Assembly (NCBI GenBank): GCA_050697275.1
Contig: JBOGZI010000192.1
Coordinates: forward strand, 1-5,351
Source: JBOGZI01 sp050697275
GTDB taxonomy: Bacteria > Actinomycetota > Thermoleophilia > Solirubrobacterales > 70-9
Reading direction: 5' to 3'
Length of the DNA: 5,351 nt
Positions 1 through 5,079 of this stretch are shown here, in pieces. Numbering within the stretch: position 1 is the first letter of the stretch; each line of letters opens with the position of its first letter. Made by a program: the position numbers and the translations under genes. Under the pieces are notes generated by a model. That model was not told where the DNA came from. It saw only the letters and a list, made by a program, of their open reading frames with translations, and did no database searches.

Positions 1-1
1 G

Positions 2-472
2 GCGCGGCCCCAGATGGTCGAGGGGTTGGCTCTCGGGCACACCAAGCTCTCCTACCGGCGCGAGGGGGAGCGGGCGCCGGTCAACGCCGAGGTCTTCGCG
101 GCGATGACGGAGCTGATCGACAAGGACCACGAGCAGTTCCTGCGCTACATGGTCACGCAGGCCACCGGGGGGTCGATCGACGAGGAGCAGGCGGCGCGCA
201 TGGTCGAGCGCTTCCCCCGAGAGCTGATCCGGCCGGGATGGGAAGCGGTGACCCGGGACGACATCGACATCGGCGAGGCTCTCGCCCAGGTCGACTGCCC
301 GCTGCTCTTCGCCAAGCACGAGGGCTGCCTGGGGAGCACCGAGGAGGGGTTCGAGGACGCCGCCGCGGCCTTTCCGCGGGCAAGGACCGTCTCGGTCACC
401 ACGGCGCCGCTTGCGAGCGAGGAGTTCGCCGAGGCGCTGCGAGCACTCTGCGAGCGGGCGTCACCCCGCTAG
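2..472 (+). CDS. C-terminal part of a probable alpha/beta-hydrolase-fold protein (5' end outside window)
   Basis: The frame is open from base 2, ahead of the first ATG at base 14, so this is probably the tail of a longer gene and about 156 residues are visible. The last third matches the usual end of alpha/beta hydrolases: an 'I-D-CPLLF-KHE-G' strand and turn in the place of the acid-residue loop, a helix 'STEEGFEDAAAAFP', a strand 'ARTVSV', and a final helix 'EEFAEALRALC'. The residue after the last strand, where the catalytic His-containing 'GH' is normally found, reads TTAPLASEE, so the His is missing. The fragment may therefore be a non-catalytic or degraded member. The N-terminal part is rich in acidic helices, like a cap or lid segment. 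It ends in TAG. Whether it belongs to the mobile element or to older neighbouring DNA cannot be told. The family call is by recall of the fold pattern only. Confidence 0.55.
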   Translation, partial: ARPQMVEGLALGHTKLSYRREGERAPVNAEVFAAMTELIDKDHEQFLRYMVTQATGGSIDEEQAARMVERFPRELIRPGWEAVTRDDIDIGEALAQVDCPLLFAKHEGCLGSTEEGFEDAAAAFPRARTVSVTTAPLASEEFAEALRALCERASPR

Positions 473-540
473 CTCGCGCTCCCGACGACGAGCGCACCGC
501 GCGCGCGCTGGCACAGCTGGCCGCCGATGGCTAAGGCTAA

Positions 541-806
541 GTGGAGGCAACCCAGGAGGCCTGGCAGGCGGTCGGACCGTTGATATGCAAGCTCACCGGC
601 AAGGATTACAGCTGGTCGCCAACTGGCCGAGCGGCCCCGGCGACGCGCTTGCGGCGGCACTGCTCAGGGCGCTGGACGATCGGATCGCGGAAACGGACTC
701 AGAGGAGGAGCGCACTCGCCTGGAGGAGCTGCGCGAGGCCGCACGCGACGTGGGCGTGAACACGCTCTCGTCAGTGCTGGCGAAGCTCGCCACTGGCGGC
801 ATCTAG
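541..806 (+). pseudogene. Small conserved-looking protein of unknown function, apparently frameshifted
   Basis: Two adjacent frames make one sensible protein of about 88 residues. Starting at GTG 541, codons up to TAC 607-609 give VEATQEAWQAVGPLICKLTG-KDY, with about 19 of 23 codons ending in G/C. From CAG 609-611 a different frame continues as QLVANWPSGPGDALAAALLR and on to TAG at 804-806, with about 56 of 65 codons ending in G/C. The second frame upstream of 609 has only about 10 of 22 such codons, so it is not coding there. Joining the parts needs a -1 shift near 605-612, meaning one base appears to be missing. No slippery heptamer is visible, so programmed frameshifting is unlikely. The C-terminal part is an acidic, probably helical segment (DDRIAETDSEEERTRLEEL). 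If the gene is intact instead, the only product would be about 73 residues from ATG 585, which has no well-spaced ribosome binding site. I do not recognise the family. Confidence 0.45.
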
Positions 807-818
807 AGAGAAGCAGAA

Positions 819-849
819 CCGGGCCCTGAGACTCGGCGACTCGGCCTGG
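819..849. terminator. Possible bidirectional terminator hairpin between convergent genes
   Basis: CCGGGCC (819-825) pairs with GGCCTGG (843-849), including one G-T pair. GAG (828-830) can pair inside with CTC (840-842). It sits in the 44-bp gap between the plus-strand gene ending at 806 and the minus-strand gene ending at 851. No T-tract follows on either strand, so this is a weak call based mainly on position. Confidence 0.35.
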
Positions 850-850
850 G

Positions 851-1615
851 TCAGCCGCAAGGCCGCAGCTTGGTTGGTTCCCCAGGGGGTTCGGTCGGAC
901 CGTGCGGCAGCGGTTGCACGGGCGTCCGGAACGGCCAGGGATATCCCTCCAGCTCGGAGCCGACACCCCAGGCGACCCGCAGCCATCGGTAGCCGTAGTG
1001 GCTCTCGATCACCAAGGGTCGTCCCTGGGTATCGAGTTCACTGAAGTACACGGCGCCCAGCCACATGCTTCCCTCGGCGAGGATCGTCTTCGACGCCTTC
1101 GCGATGTCCGGGCGGATCTCGAACTCCAGCGCGAGCTCGGCGACGGGCTCCGGCCCGCCGTCGAGATAGCGGCAGATCGAGTCGGGCACCTCCACGTCGT
1201 TCTCTGCGAGACGGCAGCCCACATGCTTTGCCATGTAGCGGAGCAGCCCGTCGCGACCCGGTTCCCAGTCGCGTCCGTAGACCGCCCGCAAATCGACGGA
1301 GCGTGAGGCGAGGAGATGGCGCTCGTGCTCGTCGATGTAGGACGTGAACCGGTCGTACGCGAGGTCGAACGCTTGGCTGCGCTCGTTGTTGCACTTCGCG
1401 CACATCGTGGGCTTGAACTTGGCCAGGACGCTTTTCGGCCCCTGGACGGTCCGGATCCGACCCCCCCGCGCGGAGACGAGCTCCCTGTAGGGACCAGGGC
1501 CGAATTGGCGCACCAGGTCACTGCGCTTCAGCTTGTGCTCGCGCGAATCGCCGGGCGCCGTGCGGCACCACCAGCAGGTACCAGAAGCCTGGGCGGCGTA
1601 CAGCATGCGAGCCAA
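851..1615 (-). CDS. HNH-like zinc-binding endonuclease-family protein, function unknown
   Basis: The 254-residue product has a pattern typical of HNH nucleases with a zinc-binding pair of knuckles: C14-WW-C17 at the N terminus, then SREHK with E26-H27 at the place of the first catalytic His, and C72-AK-C75-N76-N77 followed by Ser80. The rest (about residues 85-254) is unfamiliar, with a charged helical stretch and a Trp/Tyr-rich segment near 184-228. A Pro-rich tail ends the protein. HNH proteins cut DNA, but the substrate cannot be read from the sequence. The gene is alone and faces away from the integrase set, as accessory cargo often does, so a defence role is possible but unproven. The start is uncertain: TTG 1615 is the most upstream option and ATG at 1604-1606 (minus strand) would remove three residues. 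A GGAGAGG motif further upstream is not spaced for either. Confidence 0.7.
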   Translation of the reverse strand: MARMLYAAQASGTCWWCRTAPGDSREHKLKRSDLVRQFGPGPYRELVSARGGRIRTVQGPKSVLAKFKPTMCAKCNNERSQAFDLAYDRFTSYIDEHERHLLASRSVDLRAVYGRDWEPGRDGLLRYMAKHVGCRLAENDVEVPDSICRYLDGGPEPVAELALEFEIRPDIAKASKTILAEGSMWLGAVYFSELDTQGRPLVIESHYGYRWLRVAWGVGSELEGYPWPFRTPVQPLPHGPTEPPGEPTKLRPCG

Positions 1616-1662
1616 GCTAGCGAAGCCGGTAGTCGTCGCCCAAGCGCGAACGCGCCTCTCCT

Positions 1663-1681
1663 CGCTGATCGCTCAGCGATC
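1663..1681. promoter_or_regulatory. Palindromic site upstream of the HNH gene, possible operator
   Basis: Two overlapping perfect inverted repeats share these bases: CGCTGA / TCAGCG (loop 1669-1672) and GATCGC / GCGATC (3-nt spacer). They lie about 50-65 bp upstream of the minus-strand HNH gene start, where a repressor site or 5' leader hairpin could sit. No promoter hexamers are clear, so the role is a guess. Confidence 0.3.
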
Positions 1682-1894
1682 GGGCCACCCTCGGAGCCGT
1701 GAGGCTCGCATGTTGGTGGCCCCGAGCTCAGCGGTCGGCTGCCGCTTTCGCGTGGATGCGATCACGCGAGGTCCGGGTTGGGGCCGAGCAGCGGCGCGTG
1801 CTTCGCTCGAAAACCGGGCGTCTGAAGCCTTGCCCTGCGGGAGCCCGGACTCATTCAAGACTCTTTCCAAGCCCGACCTGCGAGCGACTTAAGC

Positions 1895-2021
1895 GCCGCC
1901 GCGGCGGCAGTCAAGGCGCGAATGCGCCGGACCCCGAAGGGGTTGACGGCCGCCCGGCAAGGCGGCGCCACACTCAGCCAGGTCGGCTGGCCATGATCCC
2001 GGGAGAATCGGCCGAAGGCTG
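1895..2021. repeat. Run of six short consecutive hairpins
   Basis: Six perfect or near-perfect inverted repeats follow one another: palindrome GCCGCCGCGGCGGC (1895-1908); GGCGC-GAAT-GCGCC (1915-1928); ACCCC-GAA-GGGGT (1931-1943); GCCGCC / GGCGGC (1949-1966, 6-nt loop); CAGCC / GGCTG (1975-1989); and CGGCC-GAA-GGCTG (2009-2021, one G-T pair). Two share a GAA loop. The spacing is short and regular, as in a folded RNA or a single-stranded origin region, but each hairpin alone is unremarkable in DNA of this composition. Confidence 0.4.
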
Positions 2022-2033
2022 GTCGGTGGAGCC

Positions 2034-2082
2034 GTCCGCCAGATGTCATTTCTGGCGTCAGCCACGCTGACGCTTGGCGGAC
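2034..2082. repeat. Two-tier inverted repeat
   Basis: An outer stem GTCCGCCA (2034-2041) pairs with TGGCGGAC (2075-2082). An inner stem GCGTCAGC (2055-2062) pairs with GCTGACGC (2066-2073) across a 3-nt loop CAC. The two stems are perfect at 8 bp each. The left side has a 13-nt bulge (2042-2054) and the right side one unpaired base (2074). A 3-nt loop on a perfect stem could extrude as a cruciform or act as a hairpin in RNA. No T-tract follows, so it is not a typical intrinsic terminator. Confidence 0.55.
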
Positions 2083-2131
2083 CCCGCGGGACGGCCCCGC
2101 CGCACGAAACGGCCCGATCCGGCGCTTGGCG
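2071..2131 (+). repeat. 9-bp direct repeat CGCTTGGCG, iteron-like
   Basis: CGCTTGGCG occurs at 2071-2079 and again at 2123-2131, 52 bp apart, with a related GGCGCTTG at 2171-2178. The copies lie inside the inverted-repeat structures upstream of the replication-relaxation-like gene. Two copies are too few to claim an iteron origin. Confidence 0.3.
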
Positions 2132-2208
2132 CGACTCGACTCCGCCCCCTCTACGAGTGCTCGGAGTCGAGGCGCTTGAGCTTGGATCGGGCCTGGGAGC
2201 GGCGGGGC
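2094..2208. repeat. Long three-tier imperfect inverted repeat (115 nt)
   Basis: Three nested perfect 10-bp stems are in register: GCCCCGCCGC (2094-2103) with GCGGCGGGGC (2199-2208); GGCCCGATCC (2111-2120) with GGATCGGGCC (2184-2193); and CTCGACTCCG (2135-2144) with CGGAGTCGAG (2162-2171). The inner stem extends by GCG (2131-2133) / CGC (2173-2175) past one mismatch. Internal loops are 7/5 nt and about 14/12 nt, and the apical loop is 17 nt. The structure ends about 78 bp before the replication-relaxation-like gene. Candidate roles are a replication or transfer origin, or a structured leader or small RNA; the sequence alone does not choose between them. Confidence 0.7.
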
Positions 2209-2236
2209 GAGCGAGGGAGTAGCGGGCCCGGGTTGC

Positions 2237-2251
2237 GGGAGGAATTGGGTG
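2237..2251 (+). promoter_or_regulatory. Strong ribosome binding site with GTG start, out of frame with the gene that follows
   Basis: GGGAGGA (2237-2243) lies 5 bases before GTG 2249-2251, the best-placed Shine-Dalgarno/start pair upstream of the replication-relaxation-like gene. The frame it opens reads VSRIGDLFVVG with about 9 of 11 codons ending in G/C, then loses coding character after a GGGGG run at 2279-2283. The main gene is in the +1 frame from there. It is either the true start separated by a one-base indel, or a short leader or overlapping frame. Confidence 0.4.
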
Positions 2252-2285
2252 AGCCGGATCGGGGATCTGTTCGTCGTTGGGGGTG

Positions 2286-2963
2286 ATGAGAAGCGGCGAG
2301 AGAAGCAATGGGTTGAAGGGCTGGCCGGCGGTGCTGGACTGGATGGCGAGGATCCGGGTTGCCGGGGTGGAGTCCGTCGCCACCGGGGTCGGGCTCTCGG
2401 TGCGCCAAGTCCACCGTCACGCGGCGATGCTGGCGGCCGAGGGATTCTTGAAGCGACCGCGGGTCGCCGACGACGGCGGGCCGATGCTCGTGGTCACCCC
2501 GCGCGGGGTGCGCGAGGCTGGCCACGAGGTCCGCTCCGGGACGGCGCCGGGCTCGCTGGTCGCGCTCCTTCACGGCCGCGGCGTGGGCTGGATCGCGGCG
2601 CACTGCGAGCGCAGCGGGCGCCCCTGGTACGGGCCGCTGGAGCTGCGCGACACGGGCTTCCAGCTCAGGCTGGGCCCGCGCATCGACCGGACGCCCCGGA
2701 CCCATCTGCCCGACCTCGGCTTCATCCTCGATGAGGAGCGCTGGGCGGTCGAATTCGAGCGGGTGCAGAAGTCGCGTGAGCGGCTGCGCTGGATCCTCGA
2801 CGCTTACCACACCGCCCAGCTCGGCCGCGAGCTCGAATGCGTCCTCTACGTCTGCGCGACCCCGCGGATCGAGCGGGTCGTCCAGGGCGTCGCATCCGAG
2901 ATTGGGCTCGACCTGGTGACGCGGCAGCTGGAGCGGATCATCCGGGAGGCGCGGGAGAGATGA
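2286..2963 (+). CDS. Replication-relaxation-like protein of a mobile element (winged helix plus PD-(D/E)xK-like region)
   Basis: Numbered from ATG 2286, the product is 225 residues. Residues about 15-75 look like a winged helix-turn-helix (ESVATGVGLSVRQVHRHAAM, then a wing near PMLVVTPRG). The C-terminal half has the pattern I associate with the Replic_Relax family: LPD at 141-143, a strand with E156-x-E158, K162 in 'RVQKSRERL', then a helix and a conserved-type Tyr (DAYHTA). This resembles a PD-(D/E)xK-type core, though nuclease activity is not shown. Family members are found on plasmids and integrative elements of Gram-positive bacteria and are linked to plasmid replication. It overlaps the excisionase-like gene by 4 bp (ATGA), so the two are probably translationally coupled. 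The start is uncertain: TTG 2277 and GTG 2283 are in frame, and the only strong ribosome binding site belongs to GTG 2249 in another frame. Codon use supports coding clearly from about 2310. Confidence 0.7.
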   Translation: MRSGERSNGLKGWPAVLDWMARIRVAGVESVATGVGLSVRQVHRHAAMLAAEGFLKRPRVADDGGPMLVVTPRGVREAGHEVRSGTAPGSLVALLHGRGVGWIAAHCERSGRPWYGPLELRDTGFQLRLGPRIDRTPRTHLPDLGFILDEERWAVEFERVQKSRERLRWILDAYHTAQLGRELECVLYVCATPRIERVVQGVASEIGLDLVTRQLERIIREARER

Positions 2964-3229
2964 GGCTGGATCGGAAGACCACTTCACGCAACTCGCCGAA
3001 GCACAAGCTCGCTCTCTCGATCGACGAGGCGGCGGCGACGCTGTCTCTCTCCCGGGACACGTTTGAGCGGCGCATCGTCCCTGAGCTTCGGGTGGTGCGA
3101 GTGGGGAGGCGACTGCTCGTTCCCGTCAGCGAACTGGAGAAGTGGCTCGAGCAGGAAGCGGCCGGGCCGTTGTTGGCGGAACTTGCGAGATTGCGGAGCG
3201 GGGGCGAGATTGGAAGCCCCGGGCCCTGA
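2960..3229 (+). CDS. Excisionase-like helix-turn-helix protein (HTH_17/MerR-like)
   Basis: An 89-residue basic protein whose core, about residues 19-65, is a typical excisionase-family helix-turn-helix: LALSIDEAAATLSLSRDTFE, then a strand pair RVVRVGRRLLVPVSELEKWL. The 'V-x-R-V-G-R-R-L-L-V-P-x-x-E-L-x-x-W-L' block is the signature wing and final helix of small DNA-binding proteins that direct tyrosine recombinases toward excision. The start at ATG 2960 overlaps the previous stop (ATGA) and follows a GGGAGAG-like ribosome binding site; the frame is open further upstream but that part is a shadow of the previous gene. A Pro/Gly-rich tail follows residue 80. The recombinase gene begins 31 bp downstream, so the pair are functional partners by position. 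It could instead act as a transcriptional regulator. Confidence 0.8.
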   Translation: MRLDRKTTSRNSPKHKLALSIDEAAATLSLSRDTFERRIVPELRVVRVGRRLLVPVSELEKWLEQEAAGPLLAELARLRSGGEIGSPGP

Positions 3230-3260
3230 GTAGGTTGGACACCCGTAGCTCGATCCACCG

Positions 3261-4454
3261 ATGAGGCGAATCCAGGGCATACGCCAGAGGCACGCAGGTT
3301 CCTGCCCCGCCCCGCGGGGCGGGCGCTGTGCGTGCCGAGGCGGATACGAGGCGTCCGTCTGGGTGCGCCGGGAGGGGAAGAAGGTCCGCAAGACGTTTCG
3401 CAGCTACGAGGAGGCGAGGCAGTGGCGGACCACGATGCAGAAGCTCTCGCAGGACGGCGCCCTGCGCGCCCCGTCCGCGGTCAGCTTCCGAGCAGCGGCG
3501 GAGGCTTGGCTTCGGATGGCCGAGACGGGGGCGATCCGGACCCGCTCGGGCGATCGCTACAAGCCGAGCGCGCTACGTGGCTATGAACAAGCCCTGCGCC
3601 TGAGGCTGGTGCCGGCGCTCGGCGCCCACAAGCTCAACGACATCGACCGGGCTGACCTGCAGCGCCTGGTCGCCGCCTGGCAGCAGGAGGGCCTCAGCGC
3701 AAGCTCGATTCGGAATACCGTCAACGCGGTCCGCGCGATCTATCGGGACGCGGACCTGCTCGCCGAGGGCTCGATCGCGATCAATCCGACGCTCGGGCTG
3801 AGGCTCCCGGCGGTGCGCGGCAAGCGCGACCGGATCGCGCCGCCGGATGAGGCGCTTCGCCTTCTCCGGGCCCTCCCGGCGGGGGATCGGGCGCTCTGGG
3901 CCACCGCGCTCTTCGCCGGCTTGCGGCTCGGCGAGCTGATGGCGCTGCGCCTCGAGGACATCGACCTCGACCAGGGAACGATCAAGGTCCTGCGCAGCTA
4001 CGACCCGAAGGCGGGCTTCGTCGAGCCCAAGAGCAAGGCGGGTCGCCGCCGGGTTCCGATCGCGGCGCTGCTGCGCGAGCTCCTGCAAGCTCACCGGGAG
4101 CTGACGGGCCGCGAGCGCGGGCTCGTCTTCGGCCGCTCGGGCGATCGTCCCTTCCAGCCCCAGACCGTGAACGAGCGGGCACGCAGGGCCTGGGCGAAGG
4201 CAGATCTGAGCCCGATCGGGCTGCACGAGTGCCGGCACACCTGTGCGAGCTTCTTCATCGCGGCGGGCGTCAACGCCAAGACGCTGTCCACGTTCATGGG
4301 CCACGCGAGCATCACCACGACCCTCGATCGCTACGGCCATCTCTTCCCCGGCTCCGAGGCCGAGGCCGCGAGCCTGCTCGACGCCTACCTCGCGCGCGCC
4401 GACTCAGGCTCCCGGATCGCGCAGCTGGAACCACGTGCCGCCGATGCGCGCTGA
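3261..4454 (+). CDS. int: Tyrosine recombinase/integrase of the mobile element
   Basis: The 397-residue protein has the full layout of a phage-type integrase. The N terminus has a Cys-containing arm-binding segment (C15, C23, C25 in SCPAPRGGRCACRGGYEASV), common in actinobacterial integrases. Residues about 74-165 form the SAM-like core-binding domain (AEAWLRMAETG to RNTVNAVRAI). The catalytic domain from about 190 carries the expected residues: R222 in GLRLGE, a Lys in EPKSKAG (K257 or K259), H322 and R325 in LHECRH, H348 in MGHAS, and the nucleophile Y358 in LDRYGH. All are present, so it looks active. An in-frame TAG at 3246-3248 leaves ATG 3261 as the first start; no strong ribosome binding site precedes it. 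The likely substrate is the tRNA-Ser(CGA) 3' end about 700 bp downstream. Excision direction would be set by the adjacent HTH protein. Confidence 0.95.
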   Translation: MRRIQGIRQRHAGSCPAPRGGRCACRGGYEASVWVRREGKKVRKTFRSYEEARQWRTTMQKLSQDGALRAPSAVSFRAAAEAWLRMAETGAIRTRSGDRYKPSALRGYEQALRLRLVPALGAHKLNDIDRADLQRLVAAWQQEGLSASSIRNTVNAVRAIYRDADLLAEGSIAINPTLGLRLPAVRGKRDRIAPPDEALRLLRALPAGDRALWATALFAGLRLGELMALRLEDIDLDQGTIKVLRSYDPKAGFVEPKSKAGRRRVPIAALLRELLQAHRELTGRERGLVFGRSGDRPFQPQTVNERARRAWAKADLSPIGLHECRHTCASFFIAAGVNAKTLSTFMGHASITTTLDRYGHLFPGSEAEAASLLDAYLARADSGSRIAQLEPRAADAR

Positions 4455-4491
4455 CCCCTGTTCGGTCGCTTCCTCGTGCGAGAATTCGCGT

Positions 4492-4740
4492 ATGACCAAG
4501 TCTGACCTTCACGAGCTCGTGGACAAGCTGCCCGACGATGCCGTCGACGGAGCAGCCGTCTTCCTGGAGGAGATCGCCGAGGGACGCATCGATCCTGACC
4601 AGGCCTGGTTTTGGACTCGGGAATGGCAGGAAGGGGAGCGGGAGGTCGACGAGTCGATCGCCCGCGGAGAGCGAGGCACCCTCTACGAGAGCAGCGAAGC
4701 CTTCCTCTCAGCGCTGGAGAAGCGCACGAAGCGCGGGTAG
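4492..4740 (+). CDS. Antitoxin of a type II RelE-like toxin-antitoxin pair
   Basis: An acidic 82-residue protein. The N-terminal helix region (KSDLHELVDKLPDDAVDGAA) resembles small antitoxins that carry a short dimerisation or regulatory segment. The C-terminal block, about residues 34-77, has the run AWFWTREWQEGEREVDESIA, an ESSEAFLSALE ending and a short basic tail; this WFWT-EWQ-GERE type is frequent next to RelE-like toxins in Actinobacteria (recalled, not searched). The start ATG 4492 lies 37 bp after the integrase stop; the frame continues upstream only as a shadow of the integrase. The ribosome binding site is weak. The toxin reading frame follows after about 9 bp. Such antitoxins bind and neutralise the toxin and usually repress their own operon. 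No clear DNA-binding domain (AbrB, Phd or RHH) is visible, so repression is uncertain. Confidence 0.75.
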   Translation: MTKSDLHELVDKLPDDAVDGAAVFLEEIAEGRIDPDQAWFWTREWQEGEREVDESIARGERGTLYESSEAFLSALEKRTKRG

Positions 4741-4749
4741 TACGCCGGA

Positions 4750-4814
4750 GTGCCGACGCATGAGGGCGTCCGGAGTTCCTGAGGGATTTCGGCAACCTCA
4801 CGAGGGAGCAGAAG
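4750..4814 (+). other. Disrupted 5' end of the RelE-like toxin gene
   Basis: Coding signal of the toxin extends upstream of ATG 4815: codons 4770-4814 read PEFLRDFGNLTREQK, with 14 of 15 ending in G/C, exactly the first-helix sequence expected in this toxin family. Further up, an in-frame TGA at 4761-4763 blocks the frame. A plausible start, GTG 4750, is in another frame (VPTHEG). Joining it to the toxin frame needs a -1 shift between about 4764 and 4772, so one base seems to be missing. Confidence 0.6.
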
Positions 4815-5042
4815 ATGACCTTCAACCGCGCCCTGCGTCGGTTCATCGAGGACCTTGACGCCGGTAGGGACTTCCGGAGCGGGCTTCGAGTCAAGGCGAT
4901 GCAGGGTTACCCCGGCGTCTGGGAGATGACCTGGGCTCAGGACGGACGGGCGACCTTCCACTACGGAGACGAGGTCCGTCCCGGTGATCCGCACATCGTC
5001 TGGCGTCGGATCGGCACGCATTCGATCTTCCGCCTTCCCTGA
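4815..5042 (+). CDS. RelE/ParE-superfamily toxin, probably truncated at the N terminus
   Basis: From ATG 4815 the product is 75 residues. It carries the C-terminal beta-sheet core of a RelE-like toxin: residues about 23-56, with GLRVKAMQGYPGVWEMTW, DGRATFHYG and GDPHIVWRRIGTHSIF. The 'G-x-W-E-M-T-W-A-x-D-G-R-A-T-F' and 'W-R-R-I-G-T-H-x-I-F' strings are typical of a toxin group found in Actinobacteria. RelE toxins cleave mRNA on the ribosome; which residues are catalytic here cannot be assigned. The full gene should be about 97 residues starting near 4750, but a frame interruption upstream removes the first strand and part of the first helix. If the sequence is correct the toxin is probably inactive or made only as a short form; if it is an indel error the module is intact. 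It is the partner of the antitoxin just upstream. Confidence 0.75.
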   Translation: MTFNRALRRFIEDLDAGRDFRSGLRVKAMQGYPGVWEMTWAQDGRATFHYGDEVRPGDPHIVWRRIGTHSIFRLP

Positions 5043-5060
5043 CCGACGAGACGTGCGGTC
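5041..5060 (+). terminator. Weak hairpin at the end of the toxin gene
   Basis: GACCG (5041-5045) pairs with CGGTC (5056-5060), with an inner ACG / CGT pairing, right at the toxin stop codon. There is no T-run, only 'agtgcactta' downstream. It may end the toxin-antitoxin transcript, but the support is thin. Confidence 0.25.
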
Positions 5061-5079
5061 AGTGCACTTAACTCCGCTG

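Larger units (their letters stand above)
1616..2285. other. Intergenic region of about 670 bp, rich in inverted repeats, no convincing gene
   Basis: Open frames here are Arg-rich and lack recognisable domains, so I call none of them a gene. The region separates the divergent HNH and replication-relaxation-like genes and should hold both promoters, but no clear -35/-10 pair is visible; a lone TTGAC at 1943-1947 has no AT-rich partner. What it does hold is structure: hairpins at 1663-1681 and 1748-1769 (TCGCGTG / CACGCGA, 8-nt loop), an inverted repeat CCGGGC 1814-1819 / GCCCGG 1843-1848, a run of small hairpins from 1895 to 2021, and two larger structures at 2034-2082 and 2094-2208. GC-rich DNA gives many short inverted repeats by chance; the last two are longer than I would expect by chance. 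Confidence 0.6.

Noticed and set aside
1009..1521. Other long frames opposite or overlapping the HNH gene, including plus-strand 902-1306 and 1316-1702
   Set aside because: Low-complexity Arg/Ser/Pro-rich products without motifs, while the 851-1615 frame has zinc-knuckle and EH motifs.
1943..1971. TTGAC at 1943-1947 as a promoter -35 element
   Set aside because: No AT-rich -10 hexamer lies at 16-18 bp; the bases there are part of a GC hairpin.
1699..2070. Plus-strand open frame of 123 residues in the gene-poor region
   Set aside because: Arg-rich with no domain, no ribosome binding site, and runs through the hairpin cluster. High GC makes stop-free stretches of this length common.
2151..2987. 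Minus-strand open frame of 278 residues opposite the replication-relaxation-like gene
   Set aside because: Its sequence is Pro/Arg/Asp/His-rich, typical of the reverse complement of a high-GC gene, and has no domain. The plus-strand gene has clear motifs and overlaps the next gene in operon style.
820..3230. Shared 11-bp string CGGGCCCTGAG at 820-830 and 3220-3230
   Set aside because: Considered as a direct repeat or att-like site. It is short, GC-rich and partly palindromic, one copy overlaps a stop codon, and no related repeats flank it, so chance is the likely explanation.
3573..4340. Minus-strand open frame of 255 residues opposite the integrase
   Set aside because: Shadow of the integrase, whose full set of catalytic residues is on the plus strand.
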